From contig CM042685.1 in the NCBI GenBank assembly GCA_023614405.1, positions 189,754,257 through 189,818,256 of the forward strand: 64,000 nt of DNA, given 5' to 3'. The position numbers and the translations under genes were made by a program. This document shows, piece by piece, positions 20,552 through 32,400 of this stretch. Numbering within the stretch: the stretch's first letter is position 1; each line of letters opens with the position of its first letter. Source of the DNA: Avena insularis. Lineage: Eukaryota > Streptophyta > Magnoliopsida > Poales > Poaceae. The notes beneath the pieces were generated by a model, which was given only the letters and a program-made list of their open reading frames with translations, made no database searches and was not told the origin of the DNA.

Positions 20552-23500
20552 TCACCCCTTGGGTGCAGGGGACTTGAGGTGATCATCACCGGCCGGAGAA
20601 TCACCCAAGGTCGCCCTTGTGAGGAGACTCAAGGATTCAGGGTTGGCATTGTCAAGAAAGTTCCCGGGCATGAAGACGTCAACATCCACCAACTCGGCAA
20701 CCCCGGTGTCATACCCCACGAGTGATGACAGGATGGCTTCATGATCGATCTCCTTGCCGTCATCATCCACGCCGGGATACCAGATGTCACCGTGTCGATG
20801 TCGGCATCTTCATAGTGTGCCTTCACCATAAACAACGCCATCCTTGCGCCAACCCGCACATGAAGCTTTCTAGCTTGCAACACGCTCGGGGCTCGGCAGA
20901 ATCTCCAGTACTTCACCATGGAGTCCGAGGCCTTGATATAAATCTGAGGGCTTGGCATCTCCTTGGCTTGGGTGATGGCGGTGTTGATGAAGTTGCCGGC
21001 AAGAATCATGCATTCCTTGTCCAAAGGAGGCGAGCGGGTTAAACCCAGGGGCGCTGAAAATTCCGACAATGATTGCATGAGTTCAAAATTCTAAGTATCT
21101 GACTACGAACTACAAGGCGGAGGATACTTATCAAGATGTTGGCCTTTAGCCTGCCAGACGTCCGCCAAGGATTATTCTCTTGTTGGAGGAGCTTAAACGC
21201 CGCTATGGCGAAGGTTTTGCTCATCGACAGCTTGCTTCGATCCTTTAGGATCGCAAGCTCCTCCTTCAAGCGATTGATCTCGCGGAGGCGGAGTCTGCAG
21301 GGCTTTCATGGAATCCTCGCATCTTCAGCATTTCTTCCTCTCTTCTTAAGGATCTTGTTCTCGCTGTCCATTCTGGATGTGCTTGGACTGCTCGACAATA
21401 TCCTTGGCCTTGGCTACATGCTCGCAAGTCGGAGAAAGCAAAGTACACAATGAGTACTCGAGAAGGAAGGCACAAAAGTAAGACGAAATGCGTATAATAA
21501 AACACTCTTGTTTTTGATGATCTGCTCTTTAAGATGGCGGTTTTACCCTTTTCAGCTTCAAGGTCCGCGCATCTTCCGGGTACTTATCATTGGCCATGCC
21601 CTCCGAGCATTCTCGCTCTATGGAAACAAATACAAAGTCAAGTCGTTGTTTAGTCTACTTGGAGCTTCTAGTCGAGATTTTCCATCTAGATGCTTGGGCT
21701 ATATCGAATTTTTTAACTTAGCAATATTCTTAGCTTTTTCTTAAGCATCTAGTCGGAGCTAATTTAGTTCTCAACTAGAAGCTTGGGGAACATTATAAAG
21801 TTTTAACTCGAAAATGCTTAGCTTTTCTTTAAGCATCTAGTCGAACTAATTCAGTTACAACTAGAAGCTTAGGAGCTACATCACTTAAATTTATGAACAC
21901 TGTATGTTACTCTTAAAGCATCTAGTCGGAATAATTCATTCCATCTAAATGCTTGGGGGCTACAGTGAGAGTTTTTTCTAACTTAGTCACTCTTAGAGCA
22001 TATAGATGCAAAACCAATGGTTTTCCGTCTACATCCTCGGGGCTACAAAGTGGATACTCATATGAAATGCAAAAGGTAAAAGTAAAACTTACAAGTGCAA
22101 TGATCTTGAGGTTTGTAGCGCTCTCGGCCAGCAGCTTGCCAAAGGCAACGCTGTTTCCGTGCAAGATGTCCGCTTGCCGGAGTAGCTCCTCAAGACCGCA
22201 CGTCGGAGATGACGGCACTCCTCCAGGAACCATAGTGGTGTTACCCGGCATAAGCACCGGAAGACAATCTTCGAACTCTAAGGGTTTCGGGAGTAGAGGC
22301 GCCTTCCGGCAGAGGTACCAGCTCCCATCACCGCTTTTGCCGCTATCGATGGCATCCTTAGCGGAGCTTCAGCCATTTGAAGAACAGCACTCTATGTCGC
22401 CTCTCCGACAATCATGAAGTTCGGTGAGGCGCCAGAGTCCACTTCCATGGCGGAAGGGCCTAGTGCCTCCTGGACTTGGGAGCTTGTCGGAGCGGAAGAG
22501 GGCTTGACGGCAGGAGTGGCAGGGGAGATGGCGAGAGAGTCGCGATGCAGCATGTCTTTGATATTTCTAGAAGCCCCAAGAGTCTTGGAGGACTTCTTGA
22601 GGCTGGTTGTGGCTTTGTTCATGAAACGTGCAAAATGCGTAAGTACAGGAATAAGACAGATAAATGAGACAATGTCGGAGAATAAGAAGCTTACACTATG
22701 GGGGCGCTGGCAAACATCCTGGCTTTCTTCTTCGCCTCTAGGGTGGTAAGATTTTTGGAGGCTCCACCCTCTGTCTTCTTCTTCTTCCTCCGTCGGCATT
22801 GTCAGAGGTGGAGTTCTTCCGCTTTCGCGCCAACGGGGCATCGTCGTCGGACACGACCGTGAATTCCTTCATCTTGGGATCGTAGATTTGGGCAGCCAGG
22901 TTGCCCTCCTCTAGATCGCTAAGATGTTAAGTGAGAAATCATTGTGTTAGACAAGATGGTATTGGCAAGACGGAAAAACTGGAGCAATGTCACACACGGA
23001 AAATAAATATCTACCTTTGGGCACTTTCCGTCTACGAACATGTCATAGGTGAGGGTGAAGCCACGCTTCTTATCCTTCACCTTGACGATGTCCTTGAGGC
23101 GGAACTTGACGGAGTCGCTCGAGAAGTTGTCCTCGGAGATCCGGAGGGTATCCCTTTGGTCGCCGGTGTACTCGTGCATATACTTCATGCGGTGCTGCAG
23201 AGGTTGGATCCGCCTAATGAACCAGCACATGGATAGGTCCAAGCCGGTTAGACCCGTCTCTAGGAACCACTCGATCCGCCTTATTGGGCAGGAAGCGTCG
23301 AGGTCGGAGGGAAGGGAGGCATGGGACCGCCATGTGGAGACTTCGCGGCTCTATCCACAAAGTCCGCATGCGTTACTTCTCGGCCCGCCAAAGGAATGTC
23401 GGGGTCATAGAAGTACGTTCGCTGCCAGTTTTTGCACGACTCATGGCCGACTATGTCGAGGAACTGCCGGCTAGGTCCGATCTTGAAGCTTATGGTGCCG

Positions 23501-24068
23501 CAGTTCCTAAGATCCTCCCTACTATGTCCGGCTTCACGTTTGACGGTGAAGAAGTATACAAACAAATCTAACCTAGGCCTAATCCCTAGGTAACCCTCAC
23601 AAAGTGCCGCGAAGTTGCTAAGCACTAAGATACTATTGGGGAGAGGTTATGGGGTTGGACCTTGAAGTGATTCAAGACGAACAGAAAGAAGTGGGAGATG
23701 GGCAAAGAAACGCCGCGTACCAATTGCGCCTTGAGGTACACTTTCTCTCCGGCTTGGGGAGAAGGCGTCACCTCGCCGACCGGTGCCGCCCGCCAGGCGA
23801 GCCCCTCCGTCGCGGGGAGGTAGCCTTCGGCGACCATCTCTTGGATGTCGCGGTCGGTGATGTTCGAGCCGCGCCAGTCGCCTTTGTGCGAGTCTGGCTC
23901 CTCTTCCAGGGGCTCTAGCGCCGCCAGATTGTGGTCGCCGCCGGTGGTTTCAATCACCACCGACGCGGGGATGACCATGCCCTCTGGGGGCACGACAACG
24001 GAGCTCGCCGGCTTCGCCGTGGCTTCGCTCGACGCCGCCATTGACGGGGATGAGCTGCTGCTAGCCAT
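20552..24068 (-). pseudogene. Gypsy C antisense gene (PF04195-like, multi-exon)
   Basis: A gene on the strand opposite to pol lies between pol and the 3' LTR. From its start at 24068: MASSSSSPSMAAS..., then DSHKGDWRGSNITDRDIQE, LPATEGLAWRAAPVGEV and LRGVSLPISHFFLFVLNHFK-like sequence, continuing after a frameshift at about 23625 with SNFAALCEGYLGIRPRLDLF. This is the 'putative gypsy type transposon' domain (PF04195). Later segments are MCWFIRRIQPLQHRMKYMHE (about 23235-23175), a Lys-rich acidic linker (22392-22841), and helical or coiled-coil stretches (22257-22090, 21269-21100, 21000-20629). Several sit between GT..AG-like borders. Its product has no known activity. Single frameshifts suggest decay. 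Confidence 0.7.
21640..22045 (+). repeat. Tandem repeat array in Gypsy C 3' region
   Basis: Four to five imperfect units of about 85-100 bp lie here. Each contains 'agcatctagtcgga', 'aactagaagctt' and a 'ggggctac'-type motif. The array lies in a probable intron of the antisense gene. The better preserved equivalent is at 30640-31065. Confidence 0.8.
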
Positions 24069-24660
24069 GGAGGAGGGAGAGAACGCGACTGGTGCAGGGA
24101 GAGAGGCTAGGGTTTCTCGAGGTTTTCCGCGGAGAGCTCAAGGAGGCGTGCGGCTGGAGGAAGAAGACGATGACACGAGGGAATGGGGTGAAAAAGTGGC
24201 AAGTGTCCCACGGTTACTATTTATCTTACTCTGCGTCAAGATTCGTGCAGCTAATCGGATGGTTGCCGCGTAGACGACGTGTTCGTGGACGTGCGCGGTA
24301 ATTTCGCCACGTCTCCAACCGCCGCCGCCAACGTTTCGCATCGCTCGCGCGGGAAAATCGGATATGATTGTGTTCTCTGCATGTGTGAGTTACGAGGCGT
24401 CGCTGACCTACGGCCTATGTCGTCATAACTGACATGGTAGATGAGCCGTCCCATCGAAGATTCCGGCATGGACGGATTTAATCCGACAACGGGAGCGTAC
24501 GATGGAAGATTCAGCATTTCTCTAACTTACTCATAGAAGACGGAGAAACCTTTGCAGGGTTCTTTGGGAGGACTACAAGATATTTCTTGACGATTTACCG
24601 ACATCCATCTAGACGGAGCATTCCACGGGAAGAGGCAAGATGGCGCAAGATCTCGGAGTT

Positions 24661-24673
24661 CTCCGGGGGCTAC
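24661..24673 (+). other. Polypurine tract of Gypsy C
   Basis: CTCCGGGGGCTAC lies directly before the TGTTGG start of LTR 2. The same sequence precedes LTR 3 (33001-33013). Position and G-richness fit the plus-strand primer of an LTR retrotransposon. Confidence 0.7.
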
Positions 24674-25197
24674 TGTTGGGGATATGCTATATGGGTATCC
24701 TCATAGCATGACTCTTATCCGACTAACCCGGGTGGCCCATAGTCGGTAGCATGGCCTGTGGCCTGCTGGGCGGCCCAGTTAGGTGGATCTAGGAGGGAGG
24801 CACATGCCGGATAAAGGAAGGCTATGGTGGAGTCACCAGCGTACCCGGAGCCTTGGAGTGCAAGATACACAAGCCTAGTAATAGACGGTGTAGGACTTTG
24901 TAACCTGTCCGGCTAGGACTTTTCCCTGTAACCCTAGGATCTGACGACTATATAAGTCGGGCCTATGGGAGCCTTTAGGGCACGATAACTTAGACTTTCT
25001 AGTCACCTCGCTTTGTGAACCTATCTCTAACTCCATATTGCCATTATAGTGATTTATAGCAGGAGTAGGATTTCGCCACCATTGTGGGATCTGAACCTGG
25101 TAAGCCGTGTTACTGCACTCACAACCGTCCGCTTACCCCACATCTCTAAACACGACCGTGAGGACCCTCCATGGCGTGCTCGCCGGGCAATACCACG
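24674..25197 (+). repeat. LTR 2, shared by Gypsy C and C'
   Basis: A copy of LTR 1 with scattered substitutions and small deletions towards its end (ccgggcaataccacggct). It closes element C and directly precedes a C' internal region that begins in the RNase H part, so one LTR serves both. Confidence 0.88.
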
Positions 25198-25214
25198 GCT
25201 GCATACAACGAGGC

Positions 25215-27331
25215 ATATGCATGATCAAGCTTAAAGGAGACATTATCATCGACGCCTATCCTTGCAGCACCTGAGCCTGGGGAGCCTATGTTAATCTACA
25301 TGGCGGCCACCGACCGGGTAATCAGCATCGTCGTCATGGTAGAGTGGAAAGAACCAGGGCATGAGTATAGAGTTCAATGACCAGTTTACTATGTAAGCGA
25401 GGTCTTGACGGAGTCCAAGCAGCGTTACCCGCACTACCAAAAGATAGCTTATGGAGTATTCCTTGCTTCTTGGAAATTAAGGCACTACTTTAGGAGCACC
25501 CTATCATAGTTGTGAGCAAAGATCCACTGTCCGACATCATCAACAACAGCGGCGCTACAGGAAGGGTCGTGAAGTGGGGTATTGAACTCAACGCCTTCGA
25601 GATCACCTACAAGAGACGCGACGCTATCAAGTCACAAGCCTTGGTGGATTTTATCGCAGATTGGATGGAGATGCCAGATGCTACCCCAATGCCGGAGCCA
25701 GAATACTGGGTGATGCACTTTGACGGATTAAAACTACTCAATGGCTCGGGGGCTGGTGTACTGTTACAGTCACCAACCGGGGAAAAGCTACACTACGTTC
25801 TGCAAATCCACTTCGAGGCTACGAACAACATGGCGGAGTACGAAGCACTCATTCACGGACTACATGTAGCCAATGATATTAGCATCAAGCGCATAGTTTG
25901 CTGTGGAGATTCCGACTTGGTTGCCTAGCAGGTGGCTGACACCTAGAACGCGCAGAACACAATGATGGCGGCATATCGAGACAAAGTGGACGAGATAGCC
26001 AAGAGCTTCTTGGGCTACGAAGTCAAGTATGTACCTAGGGAGCAAAACGAGGCGGCTGATCTACTGTCAAAGCTTGGATCAGGACGCAAACAAATTCTGC
26101 CTGGTGTTTTCCTAGAGTATCTACGGACACCATCCGTGAAGGGGGCGGACATGGACAACCCGGACAGAGTTGACTCTTTTGTTCACAGTGACAAAGGTCC
26201 CTCCGGCTTGGACAAAACCGTTCATGGAATATCTCGTACACGGAACTTTGCCCGACGACGAAGTCGAAAAACAGAAAATAGTACGTCGAGCAAAGGGCTA
26301 TACCATAATCAATGGACAGCTCTACAAAACAAGCACCGCCGGTGTTTACCTTAAGTGTGTTTCCCAGCAAGATGGTATTGAAATCCTACAAGAGATCCAT
26401 CTCGGAGATTGCGGGCATCACGCCGCTCCTCGATCATTGGTCTCAAAGCCTCCCGGCAAGGATTCTACTGGCCAACCGCGAAGGCGGACGCCGACAAACT
26501 GGTAGAGATGTTCTTAGGATGCTAGTTCTATGCCCGACAACCACATGTTCCAGCCGAAGAATTGCAAACAATACCAATAACTTGGTCGTTTGCAGTCTGG
26601 GGACTATACATGGTTGGTCCATTGCAGATGGTACCATGTGGGTTTACACATCTGCTAGTAGGAGTTGATAAATTCACCAAATGGCTAGAAGCTAAACCCA
26701 TTAGAAAGCTTGATGGGGCAACTGCCCTTAGATTTGTCCGGGATCTAGTGGTGATATTTGGTCTCCCACATAAAATCATCACCAACAACATCAGCAACTT
26801 ATCACTCGGAGAAGTGGAGGCTTATTGTTGGGAGAAGGGCATCCGACTTGACCTTGTGTCTGTGGCACATCCACACTCCAATGCCAAATCGAGCGAGCTA
26901 ATGGATTAATTCCGCAGGGAATCAAGCCACGTCTAGAAGCACCACTACATAGAGCAGTTGGAGCTTGGGCAGAGGAATTACCATCTGTGCTATGGAGTTT
27001 ACGAACTACACCCAACAGATCTACTGGCTACACCCCTTACTTCATGGTATATGGAGCAGAAGCCATCCTGCCTTCCGACATCCTTCACGATTCACCAAGA
27101 GTTGCCGCCTATGACAAAGATGACGCTGAAGAATCCAGACGCCTAGATGTGGACCTTCTCGAGGAAGAGCGCGTTTTGGCATGCCAAAGATCCGCCATCT
27201 ACCAGCAGAAGCTATGTAGCTATCATAGTCGCCGCGTTCGGCATCGCTCGTTTAAAGAGGGGGATATGGTGCTCTGACTTAAGCGGAAGAAGTCACAGAA
27301 ATTACCCCTGCCATTAGAAGACCATTCATCA
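25215..27331 (+). pseudogene. Gypsy C' RNase H and integrase (broken)
   Basis: Frame-shifted pieces parallel those of element C: the connection (YMAATDRVI-like, VQ*PVYYVSEVLTES), RNase H (MHFDGLKLLNGSGAGV, NNMAEYEALIHGLHVANDIS, DSDLVA then a stop at 25926) and integrase (HEIHLGDCGHHAAPRSLVS, FVRDLVVIFGLPHKIITN, WSLRTTPNRSTGYTPYFMVYGAEA). ITDN is changed to ITNN (about 26776-26790), removing the second catalytic Asp. The frame is cut at 27331 by a solo LTR. Its last codons resume at 28696-28859 (ISKALLNGSYYLVDN ... WNIAHLRPFYT, stop). Confidence 0.85.
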
Positions 27332-28690
27332 TGTTGGGCCACGTAGAGATAAAACAAAACTTTTTCCCTCTAACGTGGTGATCCCAAGAACTAGTTGAGG
27401 TAGAAGGCCACGAGGTTTACCACTAGACGCGCGGTTGCGGATTACTGATGAAGCGCATCAGTTGATGCAGTGCAGTCCTCACGATCCGATCGTCCTGGTG
27501 CTGATCGCACAACACCTCTGCTGGTATCCACACGTACAAGGAGGAGCGCCGGCGGCGAACTGCTAGGTTTGTAACGACGGCTGGACTGCTGTGGAGCTAG
27601 GGTTTCCAACACATGGAATGACCTAACCAAACAATGATTAACCTTTCTGGGTTACGGTGCTCCACTATATATAGGGAGTGAACATGGGCTCTGCTCGCGT
27701 GACCCATTCACTAAAGCCCATATAACACTAGTCACCATGAGTCCAACTCACTAACTCAGTCCTAATCTGGTTTAGGTCCAACCCAACCAGATTACAGATT
27801 CGGATCCAATCCGAACTTGCTCGCTCTTAAGTGTGTGACCCAGAGGCTCATGTCTACTTGGACACGATTGAGTCCGACTCTCAATCGATCGGTCAGTAGC
27901 GGCTCCTAGCGTAACGTCTGCGACTCCAAGTACCAAAGAGTCATGACGACTTGCCTTTCCAATGCGATTTCACGTCCGAGTCCCTTTTGCCTCACGATAT
28001 ACCTTGTCGACTATAGGCGAATATATGTCATCCCTTAAATAGTCCGACTCTCTTCTCGATCCGAGATAAGTGATTCACCCGACTAACTCTTAGTCGATCG
28101 CCTCGCTAACACTTAACCGAGTCGCATGGCCATGCTTTCAGAATCATATCTCACGAGAGGGCCTGGACAATATCTCTCCGAGTGGAGGGCAAAATCCCAT
28201 CTTGGTTATTCACATCACGAGCTTGATTCTCGATCGACCAACCCTGCCTTTATAAGCGCCCGATTACGGATCAGCGTTTGACAGAACCTAAGTCGGTGAT
28301 CCTCAACTCGGACTATGCAACAACCTCAGGTCTAAGGATTACATTGATTGAGATATACAAATGACATCTAGTTCGTTGTACCTCAATATGGGTCAATCCG
28401 ACTCGCTAAACTCTTTAGCCGAATCTGTGTAAGTTGGAATAGCATCTCCATGCCCATGACAAGTGGAACCGAGTCATCAAGCCAACTTTCACATTGGTCT
28501 AAGTTGTGTGTCCAGCACAACCTCAATGACCAAGGATATTTAGTACAAACAACATGAATGCATAGTTCCACAACTGAATCACATATTCAATGATACACAT
28601 CAGATGTTTATACAAGGACTACTTAATAACTTTATGAATACAATGGGAAATATCATCATACATGATTGCCTCTAGGGCACATTCCCAACA
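27332..28690 (-). mobile_element. Solo LTR of a Copia-like element
   Basis: A 1359-bp insertion with TGTTGG..CCAACA ends and target duplication CATCA (27327-27331, 28691-28695). Element C at about 19868 shows the empty site (ttcatcataagc). Read on the minus strand it starts TGTTGGGAATGTGCCCTAGAGG, close to Angela-like Copia LTR starts, so that is its likely orientation. A TATA-like box (ctatatatag, 27665-27674) is symmetrical and fits either strand. No internal region is present. Confidence 0.92.
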
Positions 28691-28695
28691 CATCA

Positions 28696-28859
28696 TAAGC
28701 AAGGCGCTGCTCAATGGGTCTTACTACCTTGTTGACAATCGTGAACTTAAGGATAGACCCAGCAAAGATTATAAGCGTAATCGACGTGACCCGCATGATG
28801 ACTACCCGGAGCTTGATCGTCCATGGAACATAGCACATCTACGACCTTTTTACACTTAG
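28696..28859 (+). pseudogene. Gypsy C' integrase C-terminal end
   Basis: This is the continuation of the C' integrase after the solo LTR: ISKALLNGSYYLVDNRELKD and WNIAHLRPFYT followed by TAG. It equals 19873-20038 of element C with few changes. It confirms that the 27332-28690 insertion is later than the C' copy. Confidence 0.88.
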
Positions 28860-29319
28860 CATATTTTTTATCTACTGTGTACCTCTTATATGATCAATGA
28901 AATAAAGCTCTCTGGTTCACTCATATTTCTGAGTCTTTTACCTCCTTTAGTGTTCATTTTTGGATCGTATAAAACCTTTATGCGCAAGTCTGCATTTGCA
29001 CTTGTGAAAATTCCGCCTGCGGACGTTAGCTTAAGTTTTCTGGTCTACACATTCTTTGTTGTTTTTATGTGGATTCTGGAGTAGTGACTTTCTGCACTTG
29101 TTGTCGGTGATTTTGTGATTAGGTTTTTGACAGTGCCATTGGGCATCATCACCTGAGCGCGTGGTTTCGACAACAAGTCTTCCGACTCATGAAAGGTCAA
29201 GCATAAAAACCAAAGTAATGGATAGGCCAGCACTTGCTTAAAAATATATACATGCTGGAACCAGTTCTTGAGTAGCAGGAAAATACAACTATTATTTTTC
29301 CGCCTTAAGTTAACAAGTA

Positions 29320-29443
29320 CTCCCTCCGACCCATATTACTTGATTTCGATTTGTCAAAATTTGGATGAACCTATTACCTAAATAGTGTCTAGATTCATCC
29401 AAATCTAAATAAATTTGAGTCAACTAATATGGGTCGGAGGGAG
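29320..29443. mobile_element. Stowaway-type MITE
   Basis: A 124-bp element with near-perfect terminal inverted repeats (CTCCCTCCGACCCATATTA ... TAATATGGGTCGGAGGGAG) flanked by TA (29318-29319 and 29444-29445). These are the hallmarks of Stowaway (Tc1/mariner) MITEs in grasses. Element C lacks it at the equivalent place (about 20500), giving an empty site. Confidence 0.95.
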
Positions 29444-29495
29444 TAGTTTTTTCCGCATACAAATTCTAGAGGAAACAAATATTACATATTGTTTT

Positions 29496-32400
29496 TCATT
29501 CCTCTGGCGTAGGAGACTTGGAAGCAGCAGCATCAGCAGCATGAGAGCCATCTTCCTCGAAGTCGGCGGTTTTGAGGGACTCGGAGGAGCTTTGGTTGTC
29601 ACCGTCAATGATCTCCATAGGCACGAAGACGTTGTGGTCGACCAACTCGGAGACCCTGGTATCAAAACCCGCGAGCGATGCCCAGATAGCATTGTGATCT
29701 ATTTTTTGGCCATCGTCGTCCATGTCGGGAATACCGGAGGTTACCGTGTCGATGTAGGCGTTCTCATAATGTGCCTTGACCATTGACAGTGCCATCCTTG
29801 CGCCATCCCGTGTACATGAAGCTTTCCAGCTTACAATATGCTCGGGGGCTTGGCGCAGGATCTCCGAGAACTTCATCACGGAATCCACCGCATTGATGTT
29901 GATTTGGAGGGGCTTGGCTATCTCCTTGGCCTGCTTGATGGCGGTGTTGATAATGTTGCCGGCAAGAACCATGCATTCCTTTGGGAGGAGGCGACTGGGT
30001 TAGTCCAATAGGAGCTGCAATTCCGACAAGGGAGCACATGAGTTCAATAACACAAAAGTTCAAAGTATCTAACTTACAAAAGTACAAGACGGAGAATCAC
30101 TTACCGAAGATGCTAGTCTCAGCCTGCTGGAGTGTATCCGCCATGGAGTCCCGTTCTTTTCGGAGGATCCTGTATGCTTCAAGATTGCGTTAAGTTTGCT
30201 CATCGGCAGCTTTCTTCTGCTCTTTCAGCATCACAATCTCCTCCTTCAAGCGGTTCATCTCCGGGTTCGCGGACTCCTGCAGGACCTTCATGGAGTCCTC
30301 ATGCATCTTCAACATATCCTTTCTCTCCTGCTTAAGGATCTTGTTTTGCTATCCAGCAACTCAATGTGCTTGGATTGCTCAACAATTTCCTTGGCCTTGG
30401 CAATGGCTTCTGCAAGTCGAAGAAAGAATAGTACACAGTGAGTACTCGGAGGATGTTGGCACAAGACCAAGTCGGAATACAAAATTGAAAGGAAAAACAG
30501 ACTCTTGCTCTTGGTGATTTGATCCTTCAAGAAGACAGTTTTATCCTTTTCAGCTTCCAAATCCGCACGCATCTTCTGGAACTTTTCATTGGCAACACCT
30601 CTCCAAGCATTCTCATTCTATGGAAAGAAGATTTGAAGATGTTTAGTCTACTTGGAGCATCTAGTCGGATAACTATCCACCTAGAGGCTTGGGGGCTACA
30701 GTGAGTTTTAAACTTGGCAATATGCTTTAGTCTTTCTTTAAGCATCTAGTCGGAACTCATTCAGTTTTCAACTAGAAGCTTGGGGGCTACAGTATAAAGT
30801 TTTTTAATTCAATCATATGCTTAGTCTTCCTTTAAGCATCTAGTCGGAACTAATTTAGTTACAACTAGAGTCTTGGGGGCTACAGTATTGAAATTTACGA
30901 ACACTACGTATGCTACTCTAAAAGTATCTAGTTGGAATAATTCATTCAAACTAAATACTTGGGGGCTACAGTGAAAAGTTTTCTAGCTTAGTCACTCTTA
31001 GATCATTCAGATGCAAAGACTTATGGTTTTCTATCTAAATCCTCGGGGGCTAAAGTGGGATACTCATATAAAATGCAAAAGCCAAATAAAACTTACAAGT
31101 GCGATGATCTTGAGGTTGGTAGCGCTCTCAGCAAATAACTTGCTGAAGGAAAGGCCGTTTCCTTGAAAGATATCTTCTTGTTGGAGAAGCTCCTCAAGAC
31201 CGCATGTTGGAGATGTCGTCACTACACCAGAAGCCAGAGTGGAACTCTCGGCGTAAGCGTCGGGTAGACTATCTTCGGGAGCTCTGTGGTTATCCTGGGT
31301 GCAGAGGCGCCGCCTTCAACAAACGTTCCACCCACCACCACAGCCTTTCCGCTACCTATGGCATCCTTAGACGGAGCTTCAGACATTTTGGTTGCGGTGC
31401 TTTCTTGCGTCGCCTGTTCACCGGCAAGGACGAGATCCGCGGAGGCACCTGAGTCCACTTCCATGGCGGAAGGGCCAGATGCATCCTTAGTCGGAGAGCT
31501 TATCGGAGCAAGCGTGGGCTAGACGCTGGGAGTGACAGGGGCGATGGCGGGAGATGCTTGATGCGGCACATCTCGCTGCAACATATCCTTGATGTTTCTA
31601 GAAGCCCCCAAAGTCTTGGAGGTCTTCTTCAAACTAATACTGGCCTTCTTCCTGAAACGTGCGAAAAGTATAAGTACATGAATAGGACAAGCAATGGACA
31701 ATGTCGGAGAGAAAGAGGCTTACACAACAGGGGGTGCTTTGGTAAAAGGAATCCCGGTAACTCTTTCTTTCCTCCGCCTGTAGGAAGGACTTCTTGGAGG
31801 CTCCACCCTCCGTCTTCTTCTTCTTGCCTCCATCGACAGCGTCACAGGTATAGCTCTTCCGCTTTCGCGCTAGCGGGACATCATCGTCGGACACGATGGT
31901 GACTTTCTTCATCTTGGGGTCATAGATTTGGATAGCCATGCTATCCTCCTCTAGACTGCTAAGCTGTTAAGTAAAAAACCCAAAGTGTTAGATGAGATGG
32001 TAATGGCTAGACGGAAGAACTGGAGTATATGTCATACACGGAGAATAAATAGGTACCTCTGGGCACTTTCCCTCCTCGAACATGTCGTAGGTGATGGTGA
32101 AGCCACACTTCCTGTCCTTCACCTTGACGATGTCCTTGAGGCGGAGCTTGACGGAGTCACTCGAGAAGTTGTCCTCGGAGATGCGGAGGCTATCCTTCCT
32201 CTCCTTAGAGTACTCGTGCATCTGCTTGGAGCGGTGCTGCAGAGGCTGGATCCGCCTGACGAACTAGCACATGGCTAGGTCCAATCTGGTTAGACCCGTC
32301 TCCACGAACCACTCTATCCGCCTTATGGCGCGAGTCATTGTCGAAGGGAAGGGAGGCCTGGGATCTCCATGTCGGGGCTTCGGCGGCAGCACCATCGATG

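Larger units (their letters stand above)
12142..25197 (+). mobile_element. Ty3/Gypsy element C, full length with two LTRs
   Basis: A roughly 13-kb element on the plus strand: LTR (12142-12680), primer binding site, two gag-like regions, protease, RT, RNase H, integrase, a long 3' region with an antisense gene, polypurine tract and LTR (24674-25197). Its left flank is integrase of remnant B and its right flank is the internal region of C', so no matching target duplication exists (GTGGG on the left). Internal stops, frameshifts and an RT active-site change show it is no longer autonomous. It is Tat-like by its 3' antisense gene. Confidence 0.85.

Noticed and set aside
30640..31065. Spaced direct repeats considered as a CRISPR array
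   Set aside because: Units are imperfect, spacers are related to one another, there are no cas genes, and the context is a plant retrotransposon.
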